From assembly GCA_005883615.1 (NCBI GenBank), contig VBEC01000022.1, positions 1 through 64,000 on the forward strand: a stretch of 64,000 nucleotides of DNA. Reading direction: 5' to 3'. Under the pieces are notes generated by a model. The model had not been told where the DNA came from, searched no databases, and was given only the letters and a program-made list of their open reading frames with translations. The translations under genes and the position numbers were made by a program. Position 1 is the first letter of the stretch. Each line of letters opens with the position of its first letter. Shown piece after piece: positions 44,711 through 52,483 of the stretch. Source of the stretch: Chloroflexota bacterium. GTDB lineage: Bacteria > Chloroflexota > Limnocylindria > Limnocylindrales > CSP1-4.

Positions 44711-45070
44711 ATGAAGCCAATCGAACCCGATATCAAGCTGCTCCAGGCCCTGGCCGATCCGACCCGCCTGGCGATTGTCCGTGAGCTCGGCGGAGCTGCC
44801 GAGGTGTGCGCCTGCGACTTCACGGGCTGCTGCGACGTTCGCCAACCGACCGTCTCACATCATCTCAAGGTGCTCCGCGAAGCGGGCGTGATCACCAGCG
44901 AACGCCGTGGCACCTGGATCTACTACCGGCTCGACCCGTCCGCGGCAACGCGCCTCGGCGCGATCGCGCGGGAACTCATTCCTGGCGGATTGATCCCGGC
45001 AACCGCCCTGCGGAGACCCGGGGCGAACGCGCCGGCTTCCACGCCCGAGAGGGGCAGCGCGCCGAACTGA
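44711..45070 (+). CDS. arsR: ArsR/SmtB-family arsenic-sensing repressor
   Basis: A 119-residue winged-helix repressor released by As(III). The recognition helix reads VRQPTVSHHLKVLREAGVIT and the wing ERRGTWIYYRLDP. The sensor cysteines Cys33, Cys35, Cys40 and Cys41 (EVCACDFTGCCDV) lie at the start of the DNA-reading helix, as in ELCVC-type ArsR proteins but with two extra Cys. The tail of about 25 residues is Pro- and Ala-rich and apparently disordered. Divergent from arsM, with which it shares a compact promoter. Confidence 0.92.
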   Translation: MKPIEPDIKLLQALADPTRLAIVRELGGAAEVCACDFTGCCDVRQPTVSHHLKVLREAGVITSERRGTWIYYRLDPSAATRLGAIARELIPGGLIPATALRRPGANAPASTPERGSAPN

Positions 45071-45173
45071 CCCAGCGCGAAAGTCTCCGCACTGACTCCG
45101 CAGCGCCCACACATTCACTCCACACCTGCGGCCCACGATGGCTTCATCAGCGATCCAACGAAAGGAGATCGAA

Positions 45174-45590
45174 ATGGACGGACGGACCGCGTGGAGGGTC
45201 CTCATCGCAGTGGTGCTCGTTGCCGGAGCGGCAATCCTGGGCGTGACTGCCTATCAGGCTGGACTGGCTCAGGGCATCGCCCAGACGGGGACCGCCGTGG
45301 CACCGGGCGCAGTCGCCTACTACGGCTGGCACCCGTTCGGCTTCGGCTTCGGGTTCTTCGGCTTCCTGGGCACGCTGCTTTTCTTCTTCCTCATCTTCGC
45401 CCTGATTCGGGCGCTCGTCTTCCGTGGCGGTGGCTACCGCTCGGGCGGGCCGGGTCGCGGCGGATGGGGTGGCGGTTGGCACGGCGGAGCGTGGGAATCG
45501 CGAGGTCGCGAGGCATTCGACGAATGGCATCGCCGAGCCCATGAGGAAGGCGTCGAACATCCGGGCTCAAACCCCACCGGCCAAGCCTGA
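45174..45590 (+). CDS. small Gly/Phe-rich membrane protein
   Basis: A 138-residue protein of unknown function. The ATG 45174 has AAAGGAG 7 bp upstream. It has an N-terminal hydrophobic segment (AWRVLIAVVLVAGAAILGVT), an aromatic stretch HPFGFGFGFFGFLGTLLFFF leading into a second membrane segment (LIFALIRALVF), then a cytoplasmic Gly/Arg/Trp-rich region and an acidic-basic tail (EAFDEWHRRAHEEGVEH). Similar small proteins accompany two-component systems in high-GC bacteria. It lies upstream of the response regulator on the same strand. Confidence 0.65.
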   Translation: MDGRTAWRVLIAVVLVAGAAILGVTAYQAGLAQGIAQTGTAVAPGAVAYYGWHPFGFGFGFFGFLGTLLFFFLIFALIRALVFRGGGYRSGGPGRGGWGGGWHGGAWESRGREAFDEWHRRAHEEGVEHPGSNPTGQA

Positions 45591-45682
45591 GGTCCGCAAG
45601 CCTGAGGTCCGAGGGAGGCGGAACTCGATCCGCCTCCCTCGCCGCGTTTCTGTTCGCACGGCCGAGCCTCGAGGGCCGGCCG

Positions 45683-45688
45683 TAGGAT
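45683..45688 (+). promoter_or_regulatory. -10 box TAGGAT for a leaderless regulator mRNA
   Basis: TAGGAT ends 8 bp before the ATG of the response regulator gene, and no ribosome-binding site lies in between. It is the same sequence as the box before the gene at 1679. No good -35 box is seen. Confidence 0.45.
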
Positions 45689-45696
45689 GACCGCCC

Positions 45697-46383
45697 ATGA
45701 AGACCGTGCTCGTCGTCGACGACGAACCCAAGATCGTGCAACTCGCCCGCGACTACCTCGAGCATGCGGGCTTCGCTGTCGTCACGGCCGGCGATGGCCG
45801 CTCGGCGCTGGCGGCAATTCGCACCCGGCGGCCTGATCTCGTCGTCCTGGACCTTGCGCTGCCAGAGCTCGACGGCCTCGACGTCACCCGTGCCATCCGC
45901 AGCGATTCCAACCTGCCAATCGTGATGCTTACAGCGCGCGACGACGAGCTCGACAAGCTTCTCGGCCTGGAACTCGGGGCCGACGACTACATCACCAAGC
46001 CGTTCAGCCCGCGCGAGCTGGTCGCGCGCGTCAGGGCGGTGCTTCGGCGGAGCGATCGGGCTCGAGAGCCGAGCGACGTGATCCGTGCATCGGGGGTAAC
46101 ACTGGACGTCGCACGCATGCGCGTCGAGGTCGACGGTCGCCCGATCGAGCTGACGCCCACCGAGTTCCAGATCCTGGCCACGCTCGCCCGCGAGCCGGGC
46201 CGCATCTTCACCCGCTCGCAGCTGCTCGATGCGGTTCACGGCGTGGCGTTCGAGTCATACGAGCGAGCCATCGACACGCACGTCAAGAACATTCGCCGGA
46301 AGCTCGAGCCCGACCCCCGCGAGCCGCGCCATGTGCTGACCGTCTACGGCGTCGGTTACCGGTTCTCCGACGAGGACGGGTGA
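45697..46383 (+). CDS. OmpR-family response regulator
   Basis: A 228-residue two-component regulator. The receiver domain (about 1-115) has the acidic pair in VLVVDDEPKIVQ, the phosphorylated Asp at about residue 51 in DLVVLDLALPELDG, the Thr in PIVMLTARDDE and the Lys in DDYITKPFSPREL. The winged-helix DNA-binding domain (about 130-228) includes IELTPTEFQILATLAREPGR and AIDTHVKNIRRKLEPDP. It overlaps the sensor kinase gene by 4 bp (GTGA). Confidence 0.93.
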   Translation: MKTVLVVDDEPKIVQLARDYLEHAGFAVVTAGDGRSALAAIRTRRPDLVVLDLALPELDGLDVTRAIRSDSNLPIVMLTARDDELDKLLGLELGADDYITKPFSPRELVARVRAVLRRSDRAREPSDVIRASGVTLDVARMRVEVDGRPIELTPTEFQILATLAREPGRIFTRSQLLDAVHGVAFESYERAIDTHVKNIRRKLEPDPREPRHVLTVYGVGYRFSDEDG

Positions 46384-47573
46384 GGGCCGCGAACCGCCGG
46401 CCGGATCGCAAGCCGCCCTGGTGGCCGGCGGACGAGCCGTGGCCGCCGACGGGACCCCCGTACTGGGTTCGTGGCGGTCGGGGCCCGTGGGGTTACGGCA
46501 GGCAGCGATGGTGGGGCAGAGGACCGCACCGCTACATGTGGGCGTTCGGCTGCCTGCTCGCGGCCTTCATGGTGGTCGCACTATCGGCGGCGATCGTCTC
46601 CCTGTGGTTGTTCGCGTTCGGCAGCCTCATGCCTGGCGGGGGGACGGAACCGAGCGGCTTTGGCTTGGGGCGGGCGACAGGCCTGATCGTCCTGGTCGTC
46701 GGAGTGCTCGTTCTCGTGCGCATTGGCAGGCGCGTCCGGCGTTTCACCGAGCCGCTCGACGAGCTGGTCGATGCCGTCGGACGGGTCGAAGCGGGTGACT
46801 ACACCGTGCGAGTTCAGGAGAGGGGCGGGCCGGGTGAGATGCGCGGCCTGGCGCACGGCTTCAACACCATGACCACGCGTCTGGAGGCCGACGAGCGCCA
46901 GCGCCGCAGCCTCCTGGCCGACGTCAGCCACGAGCTACGGACGCCGCTGACTGTCGTGCAGGGCAATCTCGAGGCGCTCGTCGACGGGGTTTATCCAGCC
47001 GACGAGGCACACCTGTCCGGGATCCTCGACGAGACACGGGTGCTGTCGCGGCTCGTCGACGACCTGCGCACGTTGGCCCTGGCCGAAAGCGGAACACTGG
47101 CGCTGCACCGCGAGCCCACCGACCTGGATGTGCTCGTCGCCGAGACTGTCAACTCCTTCCGAGCCGCCGCCGACGAAGGCGGCGTTGCGATCCGGGCGTC
47201 GGTCGGCGAGGACGTGCCCCTGCTGGAAGTCGATCCCGTGCGGATTCGCGAGGTGATCGGCAACCTCATCGCGAATGCCCAGCGGTATACCCCCCGTGGC
47301 GGGACGATCGAGATCGCGGCTGCCCTTGCGCCCGATCCGTCGGCCGTCCGGATAGCCGTCACGGACAGCGGGCCCGGCATCCCCTCGGACGTCCTGCCGC
47401 ATGTCTTCGAGCGCTTCGTCAAATCGCCCGAGTCCCGAGGCTCTGGCCTGGGCCTGGCAATCGCGCGCAACCTGGTGGTCTCGCATGGCGGCCAGATCGG
47501 AGTCGACAGCGCTCCCGGGCGCGGCACGAAGGTCTGGTTCACGCTGCCCGTCGGGGATCAGCCGGAACGCTGA
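46380..47573 (+). CDS. sensor histidine kinase, partner of the upstream regulator
   Basis: A 397-residue membrane kinase starting at GTG 46380. It has a Pro/Trp/Arg/Gly-rich N-terminus of about 55 residues, a first helix WAFGCLLAAFMVVALSAAIV, a short extracytoplasmic loop of about 15 residues, a second helix GLIVLVVGVLVLV, a HAMP domain (RRFTEPLDELVDAVGRVEAG), the HisKA His at about residue 184 in DVSHELRTPLTVVQGNLEAL, and HATPase motifs VIGNLIANAQRYTPRGG, DSGPGIP and GSGLGLAI. The tiny outer loop suggests it senses the membrane or a partner protein, perhaps the small protein encoded upstream. Confidence 0.92.
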   Translation: MRAANRRPDRKPPWWPADEPWPPTGPPYWVRGGRGPWGYGRQRWWGRGPHRYMWAFGCLLAAFMVVALSAAIVSLWLFAFGSLMPGGGTEPSGFGLGRATGLIVLVVGVLVLVRIGRRVRRFTEPLDELVDAVGRVEAGDYTVRVQERGGPGEMRGLAHGFNTMTTRLEADERQRRSLLADVSHELRTPLTVVQGNLEALVDGVYPADEAHLSGILDETRVLSRLVDDLRTLALAESGTLALHREPTDLDVLVAETVNSFRAAADEGGVAIRASVGEDVPLLEVDPVRIREVIGNLIANAQRYTPRGGTIEIAAALAPDPSAVRIAVTDSGPGIPSDVLPHVFERFVKSPESRGSGLGLAIARNLVVSHGGQIGVDSAPGRGTKVWFTLPVGDQPER

Positions 47574-47589
47574 AAACTGGCTTCCGCCG

Positions 47590-48027
47590 TCAGGCCTTGC
47601 TCTCCAGGTGTTCTCGCAGCTTCTCAAGGGCCGACGGCAGCTCTCGCTCGACGACCCCCCGAATCATGCTCTCGGCGAAGCGGAGCATGCCCTTGGGCTG
47701 GAGCGAGGCGGCAATTCGGACGGCGGTTTGCTCGCCGCGGGCCTCGAGGTCGATCGAGCCCTCGAGATCCACGGGCCCCGACAGGCTCCGAACTGCCAGC
47801 CTCGAGGGACGCTGAAGCTCGGTGACCTCGCCTTCTGCCTCCAATGGGCCGGCCGGGCCGGCCATTACGAGCCTGAAGCGCGACCCAACGGCCAGCGGAC
47901 CGGGCGTGGTCTGTTCGGCGACCTGGACGCCGGGCTGCCACTCGGTGAGGTGCCGCAAGTCGATGAGGTAGTCGAAAACGGCCTCCGCTGGGCGCCCGAC
48001 ATCGAGTTCGCGATCGATTCGGATCAC
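47590..48027 (-). CDS. SRPBCC-family (polyketide cyclase/START-like) protein
   Basis: A 145-residue single-domain helix-grip protein: IDRELDVGRPAEAVFDYLID, LRHLTEWQPGVQ, a run of beta strands, and the long C-terminal helix SMIRGVVERELPSALEKLRE. Such proteins bind hydrophobic ligands. It starts with ATG overlapping the stop of the upstream gene on the same strand (48024-48389), so the two form an operon. It converges on the sensor kinase gene with 16 bp between. Ligand unknown. Confidence 0.8.
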   Translation of the reverse strand: MIRIDRELDVGRPAEAVFDYLIDLRHLTEWQPGVQVAEQTTPGPLAVGSRFRLVMAGPAGPLEAEGEVTELQRPSRLAVRSLSGPVDLEGSIDLEARGEQTAVRIAASLQPKGMLRFAESMIRGVVERELPSALEKLREHLESKA

Positions 48028-48389
48028 GGCCGCGGATCGCCCTCGGCCCGGTAGCGCCGCTCCCCGGTCTGGAGATCGGCGTACACCCGCATTCGAATAC
48101 CGGAGGTCGGGTCGACGAAGACCTCATCGGTCCGCTGGAAGCGCGACTCCAGGGGTCCTTCCTCGCCGCCACCTGGACCGGTCGGAGCTCCCGCCCGCTC
48201 TGCGGCTTCGCTGCGGTAGCGGTTCCGCTCGAGCACGACGGCGATGATCCCGACTCCGCCGACAACCAGCGCCCAGATGCCGGCCGGCGCATCGGCGCCG
48301 CCCGTGGCGATCACGAGGAAACCGGCCGCGAAGATCAGGACGGCGACGATGCCGACGATGACCCGCAGGGTGGAGTGCAACCTCGTCAA
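48024..48389 (-). CDS. small membrane protein of unknown function
   Basis: A protein of about 121 residues with two hydrophobic segments (VIVGIVAVLIFAAGFLVIAT and IWALVVGGVGIIAVVL) near the N-terminus, followed by a soluble tail with Glu, Gly and Arg (FQRTDEVFVDPTSGIRMRVY, GERRYRAEGDP). The start is uncertain: TTG 48389 gives a protein beginning just before the first helix but has no clear ribosome-binding site. The tail may be cytoplasmic. It overlaps the SRPBCC gene by 4 bp. Confidence 0.6.
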   Translation of the reverse strand: MTRLHSTLRVIVGIVAVLIFAAGFLVIATGGADAPAGIWALVVGGVGIIAVVLERNRYRSEAAERAGAPTGPGGGEEGPLESRFQRTDEVFVDPTSGIRMRVYADLQTGERRYRAEGDPRP

Positions 48390-48438
48390 GCCGATTGGGC
48401 GGGACGCGCGGAGTGATTCGCGGCGCCTCGGCCGCCCT

Positions 48439-48786
48439 CTACTCGGCCACCGGCTGTTCGGCTGACGCGTCGGCCTCCAGGACGACCGCCGTGCCGTAGG
48501 CCACGATCTCGGACATGGTGTTGCCGATCTCGGAGCTGTCGAAGCGCATCGACAGAACGGCATTGGCACCCATCAAGGTCGCGTTCTGGACCATCCGGTC
48601 GAGCGCCTGGCGGCGGGTGTCCTCGAGCAGCTGCGTGTATTCGTGGATCTCTCCACCGACGAGCGAGCGCAGCCCGGCCGCGAGGTTCCCCGCGAAGCCC
48701 CGGCTTCGCACGACCAGCCCGAAGACGTGGCCTTTTACCTCCGAAACCCGGTAACCCCCCGCGTACGGCGTCGTCGTGATGATCAT
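48439..48786 (-). CDS. YbjQ/UPF0145-family protein
   Basis: A 115-residue protein of the YbjQ (heavy-metal-binding domain-like) family, which assembles into pentamers in known structures. The motif pattern TTTPYAGGYRVSEVKGHVFG, GGEIHEYTQLLEDTRRQALD and GANAVLSMRFDSSEIG is characteristic. The ATG 48786 has AAGGAG 6 bp upstream and overlaps the end of the DUF971 gene. The function of the family is not established; metal binding has been proposed. Confidence 0.87.
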   Translation of the reverse strand: MIITTTPYAGGYRVSEVKGHVFGLVVRSRGFAGNLAAGLRSLVGGEIHEYTQLLEDTRRQALDRMVQNATLMGANAVLSMRFDSSEIGNTMSEIVAYGTAVVLEADASAEQPVAE

Positions 48787-49199
48787 CGAGACTCCTTCTG
48801 GTGTGGTCCGCTCGACGGGCCGCCGGCGGCGTGAGCGAGGTGACCAGAGCGTGGCTGCTCTCCGGCAGCGGCTCTGCGGGCAGAGCATTCGGGGCAGGGG
48901 CAGCGGTCGCGCAGGACGGCGAAGGTGTAATAACCCGTGTGATGGCCGTCGCCCCAGGTCGGCGCGATGGCGTAGTTGCCCACCATCTGCACGTCGACCA
49001 GGCGAGTTTGCTCGGTTGTCAGGGTCGGCGCCGAGTCGAGCCAGCCCGGAAGTCCGGCCTCGCCCCGACAGAAAGCGCAGGGGCACAGCAAGCGCAAGGT
49101 CTCGAAGTCGTAGACGGTGTGGTGGCCGTCGGCCCAATCGAGCTGGAGCGTTCCGCCCGGGCGGTCCGCGTGGATGCGAGTGGGGGTCGCGCTGCTCAC
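48783..49199 (-). CDS. DUF971-domain protein with two Cys motifs
   Basis: A 138-residue protein starting at GTG 49199. The DUF971 fold (found at the N-terminus of gamma-butyrobetaine hydroxylase and in stand-alone proteins linked to Fe-S assembly) is shown by LQLDWADGHHTVYDFETLRL, LLCPCAFCRGEAG and NYAIAPTWGDGHHTGYYTFA. A second Cys cluster, RCPCPEC, follows. These Cys probably bind zinc. The TACAAT box on the minus strand ends 7 bp before the GTG, consistent with a leaderless mRNA. Confidence 0.85.
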   Translation of the reverse strand: MSSATPTRIHADRPGGTLQLDWADGHHTVYDFETLRLLCPCAFCRGEAGLPGWLDSAPTLTTEQTRLVDVQMVGNYAIAPTWGDGHHTGYYTFAVLRDRCPCPECSARRAAAGEQPRSGHLAHAAGGPSSGPHQKESR

Positions 49200-49206
49200 G
49201 GCCTCG

Positions 49207-49212
49207 ATTGTA
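49207..49212 (-). promoter_or_regulatory. -10 box TACAAT for the DUF971 gene
   Basis: On the minus strand TACAAT (five of six consensus matches) ends 7 bp before the GTG start at 49199, so the mRNA would begin at or next to its start codon. It faces away from the ABC transporter gene at 49298. Confidence 0.5.
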
Positions 49213-49283
49213 CGGGCACGGCCGTCGCCGCGAGGATGGCGGCGTAGCGCATCCGTACCAGCGCCCGCGCAGCTCGCCGCGCG

Positions 49284-49289
49284 TATCCT
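49284..49289 (+). promoter_or_regulatory. -10 box TATCCT for the ABC-2 ATPase gene
   Basis: TATCCT ends 8 bp before the ATG at 49298, with no ribosome-binding site between. It matches TATAAT at four of six positions and again implies a leaderless or near-leaderless transcript. Confidence 0.4.
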
Positions 49290-49297
49290 GCCCCCGC

Positions 49298-50251
49298 ATG
49301 TCGCTGGTTCTCGACGGCCTCTCCAAGCGCTTCGGACGCGTGCTTGCTCTCGATGGGCTCTCGTTCGAGGCGCCGCGCGGCCAGATCTTTGGGTTCCTTG
49401 GCGCCAACGGCGCAGGCAAGACGACGGCGATGCGGATCATCCTCGGCGTCCTGCGTGCGGACAGCGGCACGATCAGCTGGAACGGCGTCGTCCACGACGG
49501 GCTCCCGCGGCGGACTTGGGGGTATCTGCCCGAAGAGCGCGGGCTATATCCGCGGATGACGATCCTCGATCAGCTCGTCTATTTCGCCGGGTTGTATGGG
49601 GTCCCGCGAGATCAGGCTGCCCGCGAGGGGCGTGCCTGGCTCGCCCGCTTTCGGGTACCCGACTTCGCCGACCGCCGGGCCGACGAGCTGTCGAAGGGCA
49701 ACCAGCAGAAGGTGCAATTCCTGGCGGCGGTGCTGCACGACCCCGACGTGCTGCTCATGGACGAGCCGTTCACCGGTCTCGATCCGGTCAACGTCGCGCT
49801 CCTGCGGGAGGCGTTCCTGGAGCTGCGCGATCGAGGCAAGACGATCATCTTCTCGACCCACCAGATGGACGCTGTCGAGGCGATGTGCGAGTCGGTCGCC
49901 ATCACGGATCGCGGCAGGGTCGTCGTGAGCGGGTCGATCCGGGACATCAAGCGGGCCGCCGGGCGACGCATGGTCAAACTTTCGGTCGAGGGGGATCACC
50001 GCCTGGAATGGCTTTCCGATATCCCGGGGGTGCGCATGATCCGGAGGGCGATCGACCGCTCGGAGATAGAGGTCGACCCAGGTATCGATCCGGACGTGAT
50101 CCTGGCGGCGGCGATCGGGCACGGCGCGCGGGTGACGCATTTCGAGATCGCGGACCCGTCGCTCGAGCAGATCTTCATCGACCACGTCGGCCGGCCGCCC
50201 GATGAGGATCTGACGCTGGCCTCAGCCGACGCCGAGGACCCGGCCGCGTGA
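49298..50251 (+). CDS. ABC-2 exporter ATP-binding protein (NatA-like)
   Basis: A 317-residue ABC ATPase. Walker A is GANGAGKTT, the Q-loop region is TWGYLPEERGLYPRM, the signature is a variant reading LSKGNQQK, Walker B is VLLMDEPFTGLDP and the switch His is in IIFSTHQMDAV. The YLPEERGLYP segment is typical of sodium-exporter (NatA) type ATPases. The C-terminal domain of about 80 residues fits a regulatory domain. It overlaps the permease gene by 4 bp (GTGA). The exported substrate is unknown. Confidence 0.9.
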   Translation: MSLVLDGLSKRFGRVLALDGLSFEAPRGQIFGFLGANGAGKTTAMRIILGVLRADSGTISWNGVVHDGLPRRTWGYLPEERGLYPRMTILDQLVYFAGLYGVPRDQAAREGRAWLARFRVPDFADRRADELSKGNQQKVQFLAAVLHDPDVLLMDEPFTGLDPVNVALLREAFLELRDRGKTIIFSTHQMDAVEAMCESVAITDRGRVVVSGSIRDIKRAAGRRMVKLSVEGDHRLEWLSDIPGVRMIRRAIDRSEIEVDPGIDPDVILAAAIGHGARVTHFEIADPSLEQIFIDHVGRPPDEDLTLASADAEDPAA

Positions 50252-51555
50252 GCCGCGCTGACCCGCTGCTGCCCAATGCCCTGATCGTCGCCCGGCGCGA
50301 ATACGTCGACCGCGTGCGCAGCCGGATGTTCCACGCCTCCACGATCGTCCTGGCCGCGCTGTCCGTCCTTGTCGCCTTCGCGCCGATTTTCACGAAGGCC
50401 GTCGATCGTGGCACCACCACGCATCTCGCGGTGTTCTCGTCCGACGCGGGCCTGGCGGACACCACGACGGCGAACCTCGGGACCTTCCTGAACTCTCAGC
50501 GAACCCCCGGCCAGGCTCCGCTCTACGCGCTGGGTCGCGTTCCCAGCGCGGAGGCCGCCCAGAGCGCGATCGACCTCGGCCTTGCCGATGGCGCCCTGCT
50601 CGTGGAGCGCAGCGCCGGTGGTCGAATCGATTTCAAGTTCTACACCGGCGAAAGCATCGCAGCCGATCGCCAGCAGCTGATCTCCGTCGGCACGTTCCTC
50701 GTCGCGGTGCTCGACTACACGACCGCCAACCGGGCGGGCCTGACGCAGCCATTCCTGTTCCCGTCGCTGGACATGGTCGCGGCCGCTGGGCCATCCGCCG
50801 GCGGCGCGCCGATCAGCGGCTCGGAATTCGCGGGCCGGCGCATCCTCGGCATCGTGTTCGTGGTGTTGATCTTCATCATCCTGGTCATCTACGGCATGTG
50901 GGTTGCGGCCGGCGTCGTGGCCGAGAAGACGAGCCGGGTGATGGAGCTGATCATCAGCGCCGCATCGCCCAGGCAGCTCGTGATCGGGAAGGTCCTGGGA
51001 ATCGGTGGGGCCGGCGTCACGCAATACGTGTGCGTCCTGATCCCGGCGCTCCTCGCGCTTGGGGTCGAGGAGCAGGTGTCCACCCTGCTGTTCGGTCCGG
51101 GTGGCTCGATCGCGCCCTCGCTCGTTGCCCTGGCGCCCCCGCTCCTGCTGGCATACGGGGCGTTCTTCGTGCTCGGTTTCTGCCTGTACGCGCTGATCTA
51201 CGCGGCTGCCGGGTCGCTGGTCAGTCGGGCCGAGGACCTCCAGGTCATGGCCCTACCTCTGAGCCTCATCGCGATCGCCGGCTACCTCTTCGCGGTGGTC
51301 GCCCTGTCGGGAGGCACGACCGGCTTCATCAGGATCGCGTCCTACGTCCCGTTCTGGAGTCCATTCGTGATGTTGACGCGATTGACCGTCGGGCGGGTCG
51401 AGCCGTGGGAGCTGGTGCTCTGCTTCGCCCTCCTGGTCGTCACCATCGCGATCACGGTCGTGATCGCCGCACGGGTCTACGCGGCGGGTGTCCTGCTGTA
51501 CGGCCAACGACCGGGCCTGCAGGCCATCGTCGAAGCGGTTCGTCACCCGGCCTGA
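50248..51555 (+). CDS. ABC-2 exporter permease (NatB-like)
   Basis: A 435-residue membrane protein starting at GTG 50248. It has an N-terminal helix (FHASTIVLAALSVLVAFAPI), an extracytoplasmic domain of about 150 residues and then five or six membrane segments beginning ILGIVFVVLIFIILVIYGMW. The sequence VVAEKTSRVMELIISAASPR between the second and third helices is the hallmark of the ABC-2/NatB family. It works with the ATPase encoded just upstream. Antibiotic, sodium or lipid export cannot be told apart. Confidence 0.9.
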   Translation: MSRADPLLPNALIVARREYVDRVRSRMFHASTIVLAALSVLVAFAPIFTKAVDRGTTTHLAVFSSDAGLADTTTANLGTFLNSQRTPGQAPLYALGRVPSAEAAQSAIDLGLADGALLVERSAGGRIDFKFYTGESIAADRQQLISVGTFLVAVLDYTTANRAGLTQPFLFPSLDMVAAAGPSAGGAPISGSEFAGRRILGIVFVVLIFIILVIYGMWVAAGVVAEKTSRVMELIISAASPRQLVIGKVLGIGGAGVTQYVCVLIPALLALGVEEQVSTLLFGPGGSIAPSLVALAPPLLLAYGAFFVLGFCLYALIYAAAGSLVSRAEDLQVMALPLSLIAIAGYLFAVVALSGGTTGFIRIASYVPFWSPFVMLTRLTVGRVEPWELVLCFALLVVTIAITVVIAARVYAAGVLLYGQRPGLQAIVEAVRHPA

Positions 51556-51588
51556 GTCAGGCATTGTCCGATCGGCCCGATCCGGCCC

Positions 51589-52359
51589 TCAGGCGTCCTC
51601 GTCCAACGGCAGGCGGCGGATGAGTGCCAGGACGGGACCCGAGCTGCCTGACGCGGGCGCCAGCCCGAGGATCTGCTGATCGGGAAAGGGCGTCAGCTGA
51701 CCGGCCGACGTGGCCGGGATGAATCGCCAAAGCCGGCTGCGAATACCCGGGAGATAGGGTCCCGTGCGCTGCCTGGCCATGACTCCCGCGATGCCCTGGG
51801 CGACGACCGCATCGTGCAGCGCCCGACCCTCGGTGGCGATCGCTGGAACGGCGACCACCGATTCGCCCGGCGTGAGCGTCCGGCGGAGCGCCTCCCGTCG
51901 CCGGAAGAGTGGCTGCCCCAGGAGCGGCCGGCCGTCCAGGTAGAGGAGGTCGAAGACCAGGTAGGCGACGGAAGGGCCTGGGCTCCCGGCCAGTCGCGTG
52001 GCAAGGCCGGGAGCGTCGGCTCTTCCGGCCGCGTCGACAACGACGAGCTCACCGTCCACCACGGCTGATGTAGCCATGAGGCGCGAGCACAGGTCCGCCA
52101 GCTCTGGCAGACGAGACGCGAGGTCGGTGCCCTCGCTGTCCAGCAGGCGCAGCGCCCCACGATCGGCGGCATCGCAGAAGGCGAGCGCCCGGACGCCGGC
52201 CCACGAAGGCTCGAAGAGATGATCGGGCGAGTCGAAGGGCTCGAGCAAGGGCCGGGCGAGCATCGGCCTGAGGCTGGCGGGGAGCCTGGGCAGCTCGGCC
52301 TCCAGGCTCAGCGAGAGCTGGTCGCGGGCTGGCTGGGTTGGCGCCGTGGGCTCGCCCAT
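51589..52359 (-). CDS. ATP-dependent DNA-ligase-like pseudoenzyme
   Basis: A 256-residue protein matching the nucleotidyltransferase part of LigD-type DNA ligases. Motif III (DGELVVVDAAG) and motif IIIa (YLVFDLLYLDGRPL) are clear, and a late GPYLPGIRSRLWRFIP matches motifs IV-V. Catalytic residues are lost: motif I, normally E-x-K-x-D-G-x-R, reads EPSWAGVR with Ser52 in place of the adenylated Lys, and motif IV E-G-x-x-x-K-R reads AGVMARQ. No OB-fold, nuclease or primase domain is attached. It may be a DNA-binding or regulatory remnant. The start at ATG 52359 is not well supported; longer frames overlap the divergent gene. Confidence 0.72.
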   Translation of the reverse strand: MGEPTAPTQPARDQLSLSLEAELPRLPASLRPMLARPLLEPFDSPDHLFEPSWAGVRALAFCDAADRGALRLLDSEGTDLASRLPELADLCSRLMATSAVVDGELVVVDAAGRADAPGLATRLAGSPGPSVAYLVFDLLYLDGRPLLGQPLFRRREALRRTLTPGESVVAVPAIATEGRALHDAVVAQGIAGVMARQRTGPYLPGIRSRLWRFIPATSAGQLTPFPDQQILGLAPASGSSGPVLALIRRLPLDEDA

Positions 52360-52483
52360 GTGCGTCGGGATGGTAGCCTCTGGTGACTTCGCCGTCGCCC
52401 GGTCGTTCACGCCTGAGAAGCGTGCTTGTCGGCCGCAGCGCGTGCCCGAGCGTCTGTCTCGCGATCGAATGGTGGGAGTTGTC

